A DNA stretch of 64,000 nucleotides from Deinococcus malanensis. Its GTDB lineage: Bacteria; Deinococcota; Deinococci; Deinococcales; Deinococcaceae. The stretch covers positions 38,249 through 102,248 of the forward strand of contig NZ_BMPP01000017.1 in the NCBI RefSeq assembly GCF_014647655.1, read 5' to 3'. Shown here piece after piece: positions 38,418-51,732 of the stretch; the stretch's first letter is position 1, and each line of letters starts with the position of its first letter. The translations under genes and the position numbers were made by a program. The notes beneath the pieces are model-generated. The model ran no database searches. It saw only the letters and a list, made by a program, of their open reading frames with translations, and was not told the origin of the DNA.

Positions 38418-39787
38418 GGAGTCCTGATCTCCTCCACGAACTCGTCCGCCCAGCTGCGCAGGTCGCTGGCGTGCAGCCGTTCCCGCAGGCGGTGTAACCG
38501 TGCCTTCTTTTCCTCCAGGGGCATGTTCAGCGCGACCTGTAGCGCCTCGGCCAGCCCGCCGGGGTTGTATGGGTTGACCTGCAGGGCTTCGCGCATCTCG
38601 TCCGCCGCGCCCGCGAAGCGCGACAGGATCAGGGCGCCGTCCCGCGAACAGGCTGTGAACTCCTTGGCCACCAGGTTCAGGCCGTCACGCAGCGGAGTCA
38701 CCAGCATCACGTCTGCCGCCCGGTAGTGGGCCACGAGTTCCTCGCGCCCCACGCCCCGGTAGATGTACTGAATGGGAGACCAGCCCGAGTGCGTGTGTTT
38801 CCCGTTGATGCGGCCAACCAGACCCTCCACCCGCGCGCGCAGTTGCCGGTAGGAGTCCACCTGCTCACGGCTGGGAACCGCGATCTGCACCAGGGTAACC
38901 TTGCCCCGCGCCTCCGGGTGGCGGTCCAGATAGGCATCGAAGGCCTCCAGCCGCTCAGGGATGCCTTTGGTGTAGTCCAGCCGGTCCACGCCCAGCAGAA
39001 TCTGCGTCTGCACGGTGCGGCGGATGCGGTCGGCCTCGTCCTCCACGTCGGGCCGGCTCGACAGTTCCTCGTAGGCGTCCACTTCGATACCAATAGGGCG
39101 CGCCACCACCCGTGAGGTGCGGCCCTGCCAGTAGACCGTGCCCTCGTCGGTGTCCGCGTCCAGCGCCCGCCGGCACGCCGCCTGAAAGTAGCGGACGTAA
39201 TCATGGGTGTGCATGCCGATCAGGTCGGCACCCAGCATGCCGTCAAGCAGTTCCCGGTCCCACGGGAGCGTGCGGAACACCTCGGTGGACGGCCAGGGGA
39301 TATGCCAGAAGAACCCGATGGACGCGCCTGGCAGCATCTCGCGGATCATGCGCGGAACGAGCGCCAGCTGGTAGTCATGCACCCAGATGGTGTCGCCCTC
39401 CCGGTAGGCAGTCACCGTCGCCTCAGCGAAGCGCCGGTTGACTGCCACGTACGTCTGCCACGCGGAGGCGTCGTAGCGCGTGCGCTCGATGAAGTAGTGA
39501 CTCATGGGCCACAGGGCACGGTTGGAAAACCCATGGTAGAAATCCCGCACTTCCGCATCGCTCAGGCGCAGGCGCTGCAGGCAATACCGTGGGTCGTGCT
39601 GCGGCAACTGCACCTCCGCAACGTCCGGGTGTGCTTCCCCCCACGCGATCCACGTACCGCCGGCGTGCTGCAGCGCCGGGTCCAGCGCAGCCGTCAGCCC
39701 TCCAATGGACGGAACCCAGTCCAGCCCGCCGTCCTCCCGGGAGTGCGGCGCGTAAGGTTCGCGGTTGGAAACAACGATCAGGCCCAT
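38414..39787 (-). CDS. otsA: Trehalose-6-phosphate synthase
   Basis: 457 aa GT20 glycosyltransferase making trehalose 6-phosphate from UDP(or GDP)-glucose and glucose 6-phosphate. Motifs: SNREPY at the start, SIGGLTAAL, WVHDYQLALVP, FFWHIPWPSTEVFR, GVDRLDYTKGIPERL and the nucleotide-sugar loop TPLRDGLNLVAKEF. The start has AGGAG five bases upstream. First gene of the otsA-otsB unit. Confidence 0.95.
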   Translation of the reverse strand: MGLIVVSNREPYAPHSREDGGLDWVPSIGGLTAALDPALQHAGGTWIAWGEAHPDVAEVQLPQHDPRYCLQRLRLSDAEVRDFYHGFSNRALWPMSHYFIERTRYDASAWQTYVAVNRRFAEATVTAYREGDTIWVHDYQLALVPRMIREMLPGASIGFFWHIPWPSTEVFRTLPWDRELLDGMLGADLIGMHTHDYVRYFQAACRRALDADTDEGTVYWQGRTSRVVARPIGIEVDAYEELSSRPDVEDEADRIRRTVQTQILLGVDRLDYTKGIPERLEAFDAYLDRHPEARGKVTLVQIAVPSREQVDSYRQLRARVEGLVGRINGKHTHSGWSPIQYIYRGVGREELVAHYRAADVMLVTPLRDGLNLVAKEFTACSRDGALILSRFAGAADEMREALQVNPYNPGGLAEALQVALNMPLEEKKARLHRLRERLHASDLRSWADEFVEEIRTP

Positions 39788-40133
39788 ACATACTCCTGGG
39801 CCGTGCCTGGCCCAGTCCCATGGCCGTGATTCACCTTCAATGCTGCCGCGACTCCCAACACGCTCATGAGTTGTCCTCCCCAGAATACCGGCGGTGTCCT
39901 GCCCGCAAGTGGTTCACAGTAGGCCCTGGGCACTGCCAAAGCCTGATAACGCCCTTGACCTTCCGGTAACGTGTCACTGCCCTGTCATGTGCAGCGCCTC
40001 ATGGAGCGGCAGAGCAGGGAATCCCCCCTGGTAGACCGGGAGAGCCTGCCCAGCTCTGGGCATCGCACAGGACAGCGTGACACCGGGTCTGTCCTGCTGG
40101 TCTATGCGGTAACTGGAAATGGGTTTGGCCGCA

Positions 40134-40164
40134 GAGAAAATGCTCCCTTGCGAAAGGAAGCATC
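40134..40164 (-). terminator. Terminator of the tRNA-like RNA
   Basis: Minus strand: ATGCTTCCTT (40163-40154), TCGC loop, AAGGGAGCAT (one G-U), then TTTTCTC. It begins one base after the encoded CCA. Confidence 0.75.
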
Positions 40165-40371
40165 TGGTGGAGGAGACGGGACTCGAACCCGCATAAATGG
40201 TGCTGGGGCTTTCAGGAAACGCGCTTCCCTTGCTGCTTTATCCCACCTTTTGCAAGGCCGCTATAGGTGCATCCGCAACCCGCCCCGGCCTGTTCGGCCT
40301 GCGCCCAAGGCTTCCGCCTTTCCGGTAACCAGACGTTTTTCCGGTGCCCTTCCTTTTGAGACCACTCCCCC
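40165..40371 (-). ncRNA. tRNA-like / tmRNA-like structured RNA, 5' end uncertain
   Basis: The 3' end is a full tRNA T-arm (40192-40176; GCGGG-TTCGAGT-CCCGT), acceptor strand CTCCTCC (40175-40169), A73 and CCA (to 40165), then an intrinsic terminator. A matching 5' acceptor GGGGGAG lies at 40371-40365; together they form seven pairs with G3-U70, the alanine identity pair shared by tRNA-Ala and tmRNA. No anticodon arm fits. Inside are hairpins and a possible pseudoknot (40228-40233 with 40252-40257; 40195-40202 with 40244-40251). Canonical tmRNA GGTTTCGAC and a tag ending ALAA were not found. TACCCT 10 nt upstream of GGGGGAG may be its -10. Confidence 0.5.
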
Positions 40372-40458
40372 GGGCTACTGCAGGGTAATGGCCTCCGCCC
40401 GGAGACGCATACGCGCTCTGGCTTACACGTCCGGGACCCGGCCCATGTCAGCACGGGC

Positions 40459-40698
40459 TCAGTGCCGGGGCACGCCCTTGGGCATGCTCAGCCCCAGCCC
40501 GGTCAGAAAGCCGCCGATGGTGGTCAGGGCGGCCATCAGCAGGATCTGCTGGTTGGGGTTGGCGCCCTCGTTGCTTTTGTTGGCATAAGCGACCGCGTGC
40601 AGCTGATTGATATCGATGATGTTCTTGCCCAGAAAGACCAGGCCCGCGACAAGCACGATCAGGCCGATCAAGAGCAGGAGGCGGGACAGGACTCTCAT
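40459..40698 (-). CDS. Small two-helix membrane protein
   Basis: 79 aa, not recognised. Residues about 5-26 (LLLLIGLIVLVAGLVFLG) and 53-72 (ILLMAALTTIGGFLTGLGL) are membrane segments, with a polar loop containing DINQLHAVAYANKSNEG between. Leaderless start: TACGAT, 6 nt, ATG. It ends before the tRNA-like RNA on the same strand; the two could be on one primary transcript. Confidence 0.65.
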   Translation of the reverse strand: MRVLSRLLLLIGLIVLVAGLVFLGKNIIDINQLHAVAYANKSNEGANPNQQILLMAALTTIGGFLTGLGLSMPKGVPRH

Positions 40699-40704
40699 AT
40701 CTGC

Positions 40705-40710
40705 ATCGTA
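40705..40710 (-). promoter_or_regulatory. -10 box of small membrane protein gene
   Basis: TACGAT, GCAGAT, then the ATG at 40698. Confidence 0.45.
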
Positions 40711-40745
40711 AGCGCCAGTCCTCCGCGCGGGGGTTTAGGGTTCGC

Positions 40746-41666
40746 TTACCAGCTCAGGGCGCGCGTACAGGTGGGAATGCGGTACACGCCGGTGGTGGCG
40801 GTAATGGTCAGGTCGGTTCCCTGCGGCCCGCTGAAGCACAGGTTGCTGACCGTTTCCGGCACCAGCACCCGCCCCAGTTCCTGGCCTTCCGGGGTCAGGA
40901 CATGCACCCCGTCGCCGGCACTGCTCCAGATCCGGCCCTGCTCATCGATGCGCAGACCGTCGGTTTTGCCGGGACTGACCGAGAACCACTCACGCTCGTG
41001 GGTGGCCGTAACGCCCTGCACGCGGTAGGCATGAGTTTTGCCCTCTCCGGTGTCGGCCAGCAGCAGACGTTCGGCGCTGACAAAGGCCAGCCCGTTGGGT
41101 TTGACGCGGTCGCGGACAGGTGCGCTGAGGGTGCCGTCCGGGTCCAGGCGGTACACGTAATTGCCGGGCTGCTCCTTCTGGCCGCCGTAGCCTTCCTCGG
41201 GTTTGTCGATGCCGTAGGTGGGATCGGTAAACCACAGGCTGCCGTCGGGATGCAGGGCAACGTCGTTGGGGCTGTTCATACGCCGGCCCTCGAAACGGTC
41301 GGCCAGGGTGGTCCAGGACCCGTCGTCTTCCTGGCGCACCAGGGCGCGCAGGCCGTGCGAGCAGGCGATCAGGCGGCCTTGGTCGTCCAGGCAGTGGCCG
41401 TTCTGGTGATGGCTGGGATTCATCTCACCGTGCAGTTCACCGCTGTCGGTGTAGGCCCAGGTGCGGTTCTGACGCACGTCACTGAACACCACGGCGCGCC
41501 GTGCTGGCAGATAGGTCGGCCCCTCGGTCCAGGTAAAGCCGGTCGCCAGGCGGATCAGGCTGGCGTCCGGGGGAAACAGGGTCAGGAAGTCCGGGTGCAC
41601 GGCACGCAACGTCATGCGCCCCATGGTGCCCGCTGCATGAAGGTCAGGGGTGAGGGTTGTCTTCAT
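40746..41666 (-). CDS. SMP-30/gluconolactonase family protein
   Basis: 306 aa six-bladed beta-propeller lactonase. TEGPTYLPARR (Glu metal ligand in WTEGP), MNSPNDVALHPDGSLWFTDPTYG (Asn and Asp ligands) and ADTGEGKTHAY fit the gluconolactonase/XylC pattern. Likely opens a sugar lactone to its acid. The ATG at 41666 is used here; an internal ATG at 41615 (MTLRAVHP) is an equally good start by family comparison. Confidence 0.85.
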   Translation of the reverse strand: MKTTLTPDLHAAGTMGRMTLRAVHPDFLTLFPPDASLIRLATGFTWTEGPTYLPARRAVVFSDVRQNRTWAYTDSGELHGEMNPSHHQNGHCLDDQGRLIACSHGLRALVRQEDDGSWTTLADRFEGRRMNSPNDVALHPDGSLWFTDPTYGIDKPEEGYGGQKEQPGNYVYRLDPDGTLSAPVRDRVKPNGLAFVSAERLLLADTGEGKTHAYRVQGVTATHEREWFSVSPGKTDGLRIDEQGRIWSSAGDGVHVLTPEGQELGRVLVPETVSNLCFSGPQGTDLTITATTGVYRIPTCTRALSW

Positions 41667-41755
41667 GGCCAGCCAGTGAGACCTAAATGCGCGCGGACGT
41701 GAGCCTCACGAACCCTTTGCCTGTGGTGGCTTACGGTGCGCCCAGGAGGTGCATC

Positions 41756-42046
41756 ATGCCAGAAGCCTGGACCGAAAAAGATGAGCGGCAGTACCAGCAC
41801 GTCAAGCAGAGTGAACTGGAACGCGGTGAAAGCGAGGAGCGCGCCGAGGAGATTGCCGCGCGCACGGTGAACAAGCAGCGCCGCGAGGAGGGCCGCACAC
41901 CCAACAAACGTACCCAGGGCACCGGCAACCCGAACGCGGCCCTGTCCGAGCTGACCCGCGACGAGCTGTACAACCGCGCCCGCGAGAAGGACATCAAAGG
42001 GCGCGGACGCATGACCAAGGACGAGCTGGTCCGCGCGCTGTTGTAA
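41756..42046 (+). CDS. Small Rho-N/SAP-like domain protein
   Basis: 96 aa, highly charged. The N-terminal half (ERQYQHVKQSELERGESEERAEEIAARTVNKQRREEG) is a conserved helical region, and the C-terminal LTRDELYNRAREKDIKGRGRMTKDELVRAL is a Rho-N/SAP-like nucleic-acid-binding motif. Homologues are often labelled plasmid stabilisation protein without evidence; that role is not supported by the context. Strong AGGAGGT before the ATG. Confidence 0.75.
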   Translation: MPEAWTEKDERQYQHVKQSELERGESEERAEEIAARTVNKQRREEGRTPNKRTQGTGNPNAALSELTRDELYNRAREKDIKGRGRMTKDELVRALL

Positions 42047-42162
42047 ATCGGGCAGCTCTTGCTGTCCTGAGCCGCCGGACTGAGCACGCAGAACCTGAGG
42101 GTTACGTCCCCAGGAACACCATTTATAGGGTGGACGGTCACGTGGGCTGTAACAGGCGGCAG

Positions 42163-42168
42163 TATGCT
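42163..42168 (+). promoter_or_regulatory. -10 box of sucA
   Basis: TATGCT, 10 nt before the ATG at 42179; a very short leader containing a G-rich stretch. Confidence 0.45.
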
Positions 42169-42178
42169 GGGGGGCGTT

Positions 42179-45025
<2,847 letters not shown>

Positions 45026-45044
45026 GGACACTGCGTCAGTGAGT

Positions 45045-45067
45045 CGGCCGGAACTGCATTCCGGCCG
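45045..45067 (+). terminator. Hairpin between sucA and sucB
   Basis: CGGCCGGAA/TTCCGGCCG, 5-nt loop, followed by GCTTCTGCTGTTG. Partial terminator or attenuator. Confidence 0.5.
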
Positions 45068-45149
45068 GCTTCTGCTGTTGCGCGGTATACGGCTGACCCA
45101 GACGGCAAAACCCCTGGCCGTCCCTGCGTGAGTTGCGCCCGGCGCGGGG

Positions 45150-45155
45150 TATAAC
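45150..45155 (+). promoter_or_regulatory. Possible -10 box of sucB
   Basis: TATAAC, 10 nt before the ATG at 45166; resembles the layout before sucA. Confidence 0.4.
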
Positions 45156-45165
45156 AGAAGGCGTT

Positions 45166-46482
<1,317 letters not shown>

Positions 46483-46499
46483 GCAGCACGGCCACACAG

Positions 46500-46533
46500 G
46501 AGGCGGCCCCTTATGAATGGGGCCGCCTCTTTT
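46500..46533 (+). terminator. Intrinsic terminator of sucB
   Basis: Perfect 11-bp stem GAGGCGGCCCC/GGGGCCGCCTC, 8-nt loop, then TTTT. Confidence 0.85.
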
Positions 46534-46590
46534 GCTCTCACCCTCTGTCACTGGCCACGTAGTGTGTCCCGGAGACAGGCCGGACGCGCC

Positions 46591-46596
46591 TAGAAT
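46591..46596 (+). promoter_or_regulatory. -10 box of second MBL gene
   Basis: TAGAAT, GCCCCT, then the GTG at 46603. Confidence 0.5.
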
Positions 46597-46602
46597 GCCC
46601 CT

Positions 46603-47625
46603 GTGACGGCGCCTCTCTCCACCCCCGCACCCCGGTTGACCCGGACCCTCACGTCTGGGGGAACGCGCATCTACACGCTGACGGTCCGGGCGTTCGAGGG
46701 CCTCAGCGTGAACGTCTTTGTGGTGGTGCGGGGCGATCCGGCGCGGCCCGACTATGTGGCCCTGGTGGACACCGGCAGCGGTCTGAGCCTCAGCACCGAA
46801 GGCCTGACCGGTCTGGCCGCCATCCGGGACACCTGGGGTGAGGCCTGCTCGTGGCGGACCCTGGACCGCATCGTGGTGACCCACGCGCACCCTGACCATG
46901 CGGGCGGTCTGCCCTTCGTGCGGACCCTGACGGACGCGCCGGTCGCCGCTCACGTACGTGGCGTGCCGATTCTCCAGGACCCGGAAAGTTACCGCGACAC
47001 CATGCGTCCGCGCCTGGAGGCCTACCGCACCTGGCTGGGCGTGCCGGCAGACAGCCCTTACGGTGTCCGGCTGGGCAACCGCACCCGCAACCTGATGCTG
47101 CCGTCGGGGGTGCCTGTTCATACTTCCCTTGAAGACGGCGACGTACTGGACGGCATCTTTCAGGTGGTGTATACCCCCGGGCATGAGGGCAGCCAGATCT
47201 GCCTGCGGCTTGATGACGTGCTGCTCAGCGCCGACCACCTGCTGCCGCGCAACTCTCCGCCGCTGCTGCCGGCCTGGGTGCACCCAGGTGGTGGCCTGCG
47301 GGCCTATCTGAAGTCGCTGGACCGGATCGAGGCCCTGGCAGATGTTCAGCTGGCTCTGGGTGGCCATGACGAACCCATGCCGCAGTGGCGCGGCCGCCTT
47401 CAGGCACTCCGGGAACGCTACGCCGAGAAACTACAGGCTGTTCTGGACGCGGCCGATACGCCCAGCAGCGTTCTGGAGCTTGCCGGGCGGGTCAGCCGTA
47501 TGAATGCCCGGCAGGCCCTGCTGCTGCTCGACCAGACCGGCGCCCTGGCAGAGTTCCTGACCTCGGACGGCCGGTTGCAGGAAACGCGCGGAGTGGCCGG
47601 GGAAGCACTGTTTCAGCGGACCTGA
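46603..47625 (+). CDS. MBL-fold metallo-hydrolase with C-terminal domain
   Basis: 340 aa. VTHAHPDHAGG is the HxHxDH zinc motif, with the next His in TPGHEGSQIC, the bridging Asp in LSADHLLP and GGHDEPMPQW late. Residues about 260-340 form a helical C-terminal region (RVSRMNARQALLLLDQTGALAEFL) like the winged-helix of LACTB2-type proteins. GTG start, leaderless. Likely a thioesterase or nuclease-like hydrolase; substrate unknown. Confidence 0.82.
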   Translation: MTAPLSTPAPRLTRTLTSGGTRIYTLTVRAFEGLSVNVFVVVRGDPARPDYVALVDTGSGLSLSTEGLTGLAAIRDTWGEACSWRTLDRIVVTHAHPDHAGGLPFVRTLTDAPVAAHVRGVPILQDPESYRDTMRPRLEAYRTWLGVPADSPYGVRLGNRTRNLMLPSGVPVHTSLEDGDVLDGIFQVVYTPGHEGSQICLRLDDVLLSADHLLPRNSPPLLPAWVHPGGGLRAYLKSLDRIEALADVQLALGGHDEPMPQWRGRLQALRERYAEKLQAVLDAADTPSSVLELAGRVSRMNARQALLLLDQTGALAEFLTSDGRLQETRGVAGEALFQRT

Positions 47626-47636
47626 GCAGGGGACGC

Positions 47637-47642
47637 TAGGCT
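47637..47642 (+). promoter_or_regulatory. -10 box of alpha/beta hydrolase
   Basis: TAGGCT, GCGTCT, then the GTG at 47649. Confidence 0.45.
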
Positions 47643-47648
47643 GCGTCT

Positions 47649-48437
47649 GTGACTTCTGGTCCTGAATACCTCCAGGTCGGCGGACAGCAGCTGGAATACA
47701 TCTGGCACGGTCCACCACCCTCGCAGGCGCCGACGCTGGTGTTCCTGCATGAGGGCCTGGGCAGCCTGAGACTGTGGCGCGATTTCCCTCAGGCCCTCTC
47801 TACGGCCACCGGCTGCGGTGCCCTGGTCTACAGCCGGGCCGGGTACGGAAACAGCAGTCCTGCCCCGCTGCCACGCCCAGTCACCTACCTTCATCACGAA
47901 GCGCAGGACGTCCTGCCACAAGTGCTGGCCCGGTGCGGGGTGCGGGAGTGTGTGCTGGTCGGTCACTCGGACGGGGGCAGTATCGCCCTGATCTATGCGG
48001 GCAGCGTCGCCCAGCCGGGTCTGCTTGGGGTGATCACCGAGGCAGCCCACGTTTTCGTGGAGGACGTCACCCTGCGCGGCGTGCAGGCTGCCCGCGAGGC
48101 CTACCAGTCGGGTGATCTGCGCGCCCGGCTGGCGCGGCACCATGCCCAGGTGGATGTGGCGTTCGGCGGCTGGAACGACACCTGGCTCTCCCCGGCCTTC
48201 CGTGACTGGAATCTGGAGAAATTCCTGCCGGGTGTCCGGGTGCCCCTGCTGGCCTTGCAGGGTAAGGATGACGAATACGGCACCCCGGCGCAGGTCCAGG
48301 CCATCGTGTCGCAGGCTGCCGGTCCGGCCGAGGGTCACCTGCTGCCCGAGTGCGGCCACACGCCGCACCGTGAGGCACGCGAAACCGTGCTTGATGCCAT
48401 GACGGCCTTTGTCCGGCAAGTCGCGGTCCGGTCTTGA
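47649..48437 (+). CDS. Alpha/beta hydrolase
   Basis: 262 aa. Nucleophile elbow VGHSDGGSIAL gives the catalytic Ser, oxyanion region FLHEGLGS, an acidic residue in GKDDEYG and the catalytic His in PECGHTPHRE. The layout is a standard esterase/peptidase-type hydrolase with a small lid (about residues 130-190). GTG start 6 nt after its own -10 box, 23 bp after the MBL gene. Confidence 0.85.
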   Translation: MTSGPEYLQVGGQQLEYIWHGPPPSQAPTLVFLHEGLGSLRLWRDFPQALSTATGCGALVYSRAGYGNSSPAPLPRPVTYLHHEAQDVLPQVLARCGVRECVLVGHSDGGSIALIYAGSVAQPGLLGVITEAAHVFVEDVTLRGVQAAREAYQSGDLRARLARHHAQVDVAFGGWNDTWLSPAFRDWNLEKFLPGVRVPLLALQGKDDEYGTPAQVQAIVSQAAGPAEGHLLPECGHTPHREARETVLDAMTAFVRQVAVRS

Positions 48438-48476
48438 GCCATCCTGGCCGTCAGGTGTCAGACAGGTCGGCCGTCC

Positions 48477-48482
48477 TATGCT
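48477..48482 (+). promoter_or_regulatory. -10 box of repeat protein gene
   Basis: TATGCT, 7 nt, then the ATG at 48490. Confidence 0.5.
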
Positions 48483-48489
48483 GCGGGTC

Positions 48490-48966
48490 ATGAGCATCGG
48501 GCAGGAGCAGAGCTTACACGGACGGCTGGGGACCTTCACGGCCGGGCACGACCTGAGCGCCACCTGGGACGGCGAACGGCTCACCGGGCGACTGGGCAGT
48601 TTCACGGCCGGGCATGACCTGGCGGTATGGTTCGGAGACGGGGTGCTGGAGGGCCGGGTCGGCAGCTTCACCCAGGGCTTCGACCTGCGGGTCAGCCTGA
48701 GTGCCACGCATCTTCAGGTGCATCTGGGCGGCTTTGTGGACGGTGTGGACGCCGAACTGAGCTTCGATACGCAGGGAGCCAGCGGGCGCTACGGGACCTT
48801 CACCGCTGGTCATGACGTCAGCCTGCGTCACTACGCGGGCGAAGTGCGCGGGCGCATCGGCAGCTACACGCGTGGGGTGGACTTCCGTATGGACCTGGGC
48901 GACGTGCCGCTGCCGTTGGGGGTCGTGGTCGTGCTGGCGGCCTACCACGCCTGGCCGAGCCTGTAA
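48490..48966 (+). CDS. Protein of six 22-residue repeats
   Basis: 158 aa, family not recognised. Repeats begin at residues 11, 33, 55, 77, 99 and 121, an exact 22-residue period, with the consensus GRxGSFTxGxDL followed by a short strand and turn. The fourth repeat is the most degenerate (HLGGFVDGVDAEL). The glycine and alternating pattern suggests a beta-solenoid or repeated hairpin. The last 20 residues are hydrophobic (PLPLGVVVVLAAYHAW). No signal peptide, so probably cytoplasmic or surface-associated by its tail. Confidence 0.6.
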   Translation: MSIGQEQSLHGRLGTFTAGHDLSATWDGERLTGRLGSFTAGHDLAVWFGDGVLEGRVGSFTQGFDLRVSLSATHLQVHLGGFVDGVDAELSFDTQGASGRYGTFTAGHDVSLRHYAGEVRGRIGSYTRGVDFRMDLGDVPLPLGVVVVLAAYHAWPSL

Positions 48967-49053
48967 CCAGAAGGGAGGAACAGCCTGCCTGATACCGGCC
49001 GCTCCTCCCCTGGGTTGCTCTGGGCGCGCCCGCAAAGTGGCGCTCTGTGAGGG

Positions 49054-49320
49054 TCAGGCAATCAGGGCGCGGACAGCCACGACCAGACCCAGTCCGATCA
49101 GGGCAATCAGCGCGCCCAGGCTGACACTCCGGTCCCGGCTCCAGTTGGTGACGACCACAACCAGGGCAGCCACGGCCGGAACGGCCATCATGAACCACAC
49201 CCCGATCTCGGCGCCGCCTGGAAGCAGCAGGCTCAGCAGCAGCACCGGCAACGCCAGCCAGAAGGCCGCCGGATACAGCCATGCCGGCAGCACACGGGTT
49301 TCATGGTGTTCTGCGTTCAT
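49054..49320 (-). CDS. DUF1634-like small membrane protein
   Basis: 88 aa with three hydrophobic segments (about 12-32, 37-55, 65-86). DUF1634 proteins of about this size are commonly found next to TauE/SafE anion exporters, as here. ATG at 49320 overlaps the exporter's stop (ATGA) and fixes the start; longer frames upstream are out of context. Possibly an accessory subunit, by context only. Confidence 0.65.
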   Translation of the reverse strand: MNAEHHETRVLPAWLYPAAFWLALPVLLLSLLLPGGAEIGVWFMMAVPAVAALVVVVTNWSRDRSVSLGALIALIGLGLVVAVRALIA

Positions 49321-50074
49321 CCCTGCCCCCAGTATTTGTACAGCAGCTGCGCGGCCGTGAACACCAGCAGCACCGAGAAGAACAGCTTGAGTTCCCGGTC
49401 CGGGATGCGCTTTTGCAGGCCCGCACCGGCCCGTGCTCCCACCAGCACGCCCAGTGCCACCCCGCAAGCCAGCCGGGCGTCGAGCAATCCACCGGCCTGG
49501 TAGATCAGGGCGTTGGCCACAGCGGTCAGCCCCATGATGAAGGTGCTGGTGGCAATCGCCTGCCGGATCGGCAGGCCGCCCAGCAGGTTCATGACCGGCA
49601 CCTGCACCGTGCCTCCACCGATGCCCAGCAGGCCGCTCATGACTCCGGCAAAGGTCATGGCGGGCGGCACCAGCGGGCTGGGCTCGCGCTCGACTTCCAC
49701 CCGTTTGAGGCCGCGCACCAGGTTATAGGCGGAATACAGCAGCAGGACGGCGAACACCGTGGCCACCGCCCGGGCCGGCAGCACCAGCCCCAGCACGCTG
49801 CCGATGGTGCCGCCGACGATGGTGTAGGGGCTCAGCAGGTACCCGGTTCGGGCACGCACCAGGCCCTGCTGCAGGTAGGCGGCCGCGCCCGACAGGCCCA
49901 CCGCCAGCACACTGAACTGGCTGATGGCCACCGCCTGCGAGATGGTGATGGGATGACCCAGCTGCGGCAACACAAACTCCAGCGCCGGCACGACGACCAC
50001 GCCGCCGCCCAGTCCCAGGATGGCCCCCAGCACGCCGGCCAGCAGGCCAATGGCCACCGTGGCCAGCAGCAGGA

Positions 50075-50078
<4 letters not shown>
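49317..50078 (-). CDS. TauE/SafE (TSUP) family sulfite/sulfonate exporter
   Basis: 253 aa with about eight transmembrane helices. Two half-repeats carry the family's glycine motif, [16 protein letters not shown] near residue 20 and [16 protein letters not shown] near 150. Transports small sulfur or carbon oxyanions; direction and substrate not defined. Starts at TTG overlapping the gamma-glutamyltransferase stop (TTGA). Middle gene of a three-gene unit. Confidence 0.85.
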
Positions 50079-51658
<1,580 letters not shown>

Positions 51659-51732
51659 GTTGATGCCTGCAGTCTACGCACTGCCTGACAGGTAGAGGTG
51701 TTCCTGGCATGGGCACGGCCGCCTTCCCTGGA

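Larger units (their letters stand above)
39788..40458. other. 670-bp non-coding region with a structured RNA
   Basis: From the otsA start to the end of the small membrane protein gene. The part 39788-40130 shows no clear feature beyond upstream sequence of otsA. The part 40134-40371 holds the tRNA-like RNA and its terminator. A plus-strand frame that crosses it reads GGGDGTRTRI, a well-known artefact of the antisense of tRNA 3' ends. Confidence 0.65.

Noticed and set aside
40165..40520. Canonical one-piece tmRNA (ssrA)
   Set aside because: No 5' GGTTTCGAC, no tag frame ending ALAA-stop, and a full-length molecule would run into the small membrane protein gene; only a tRNA-like or tmRNA-like label is supportable.
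39971..40588. 205-codon plus-strand frame containing GGGDGTRTRI
   Set aside because: This motif is a typical artefact of translating the antisense of a tRNA 3' end; the frame crosses the RNA and the neighbouring gene.
41756..42046. Plasmid stabilisation protein
   Set aside because: The label is common for homologues but nothing plasmid-like lies nearby; described by its visible Rho-N/SAP-like motif instead.
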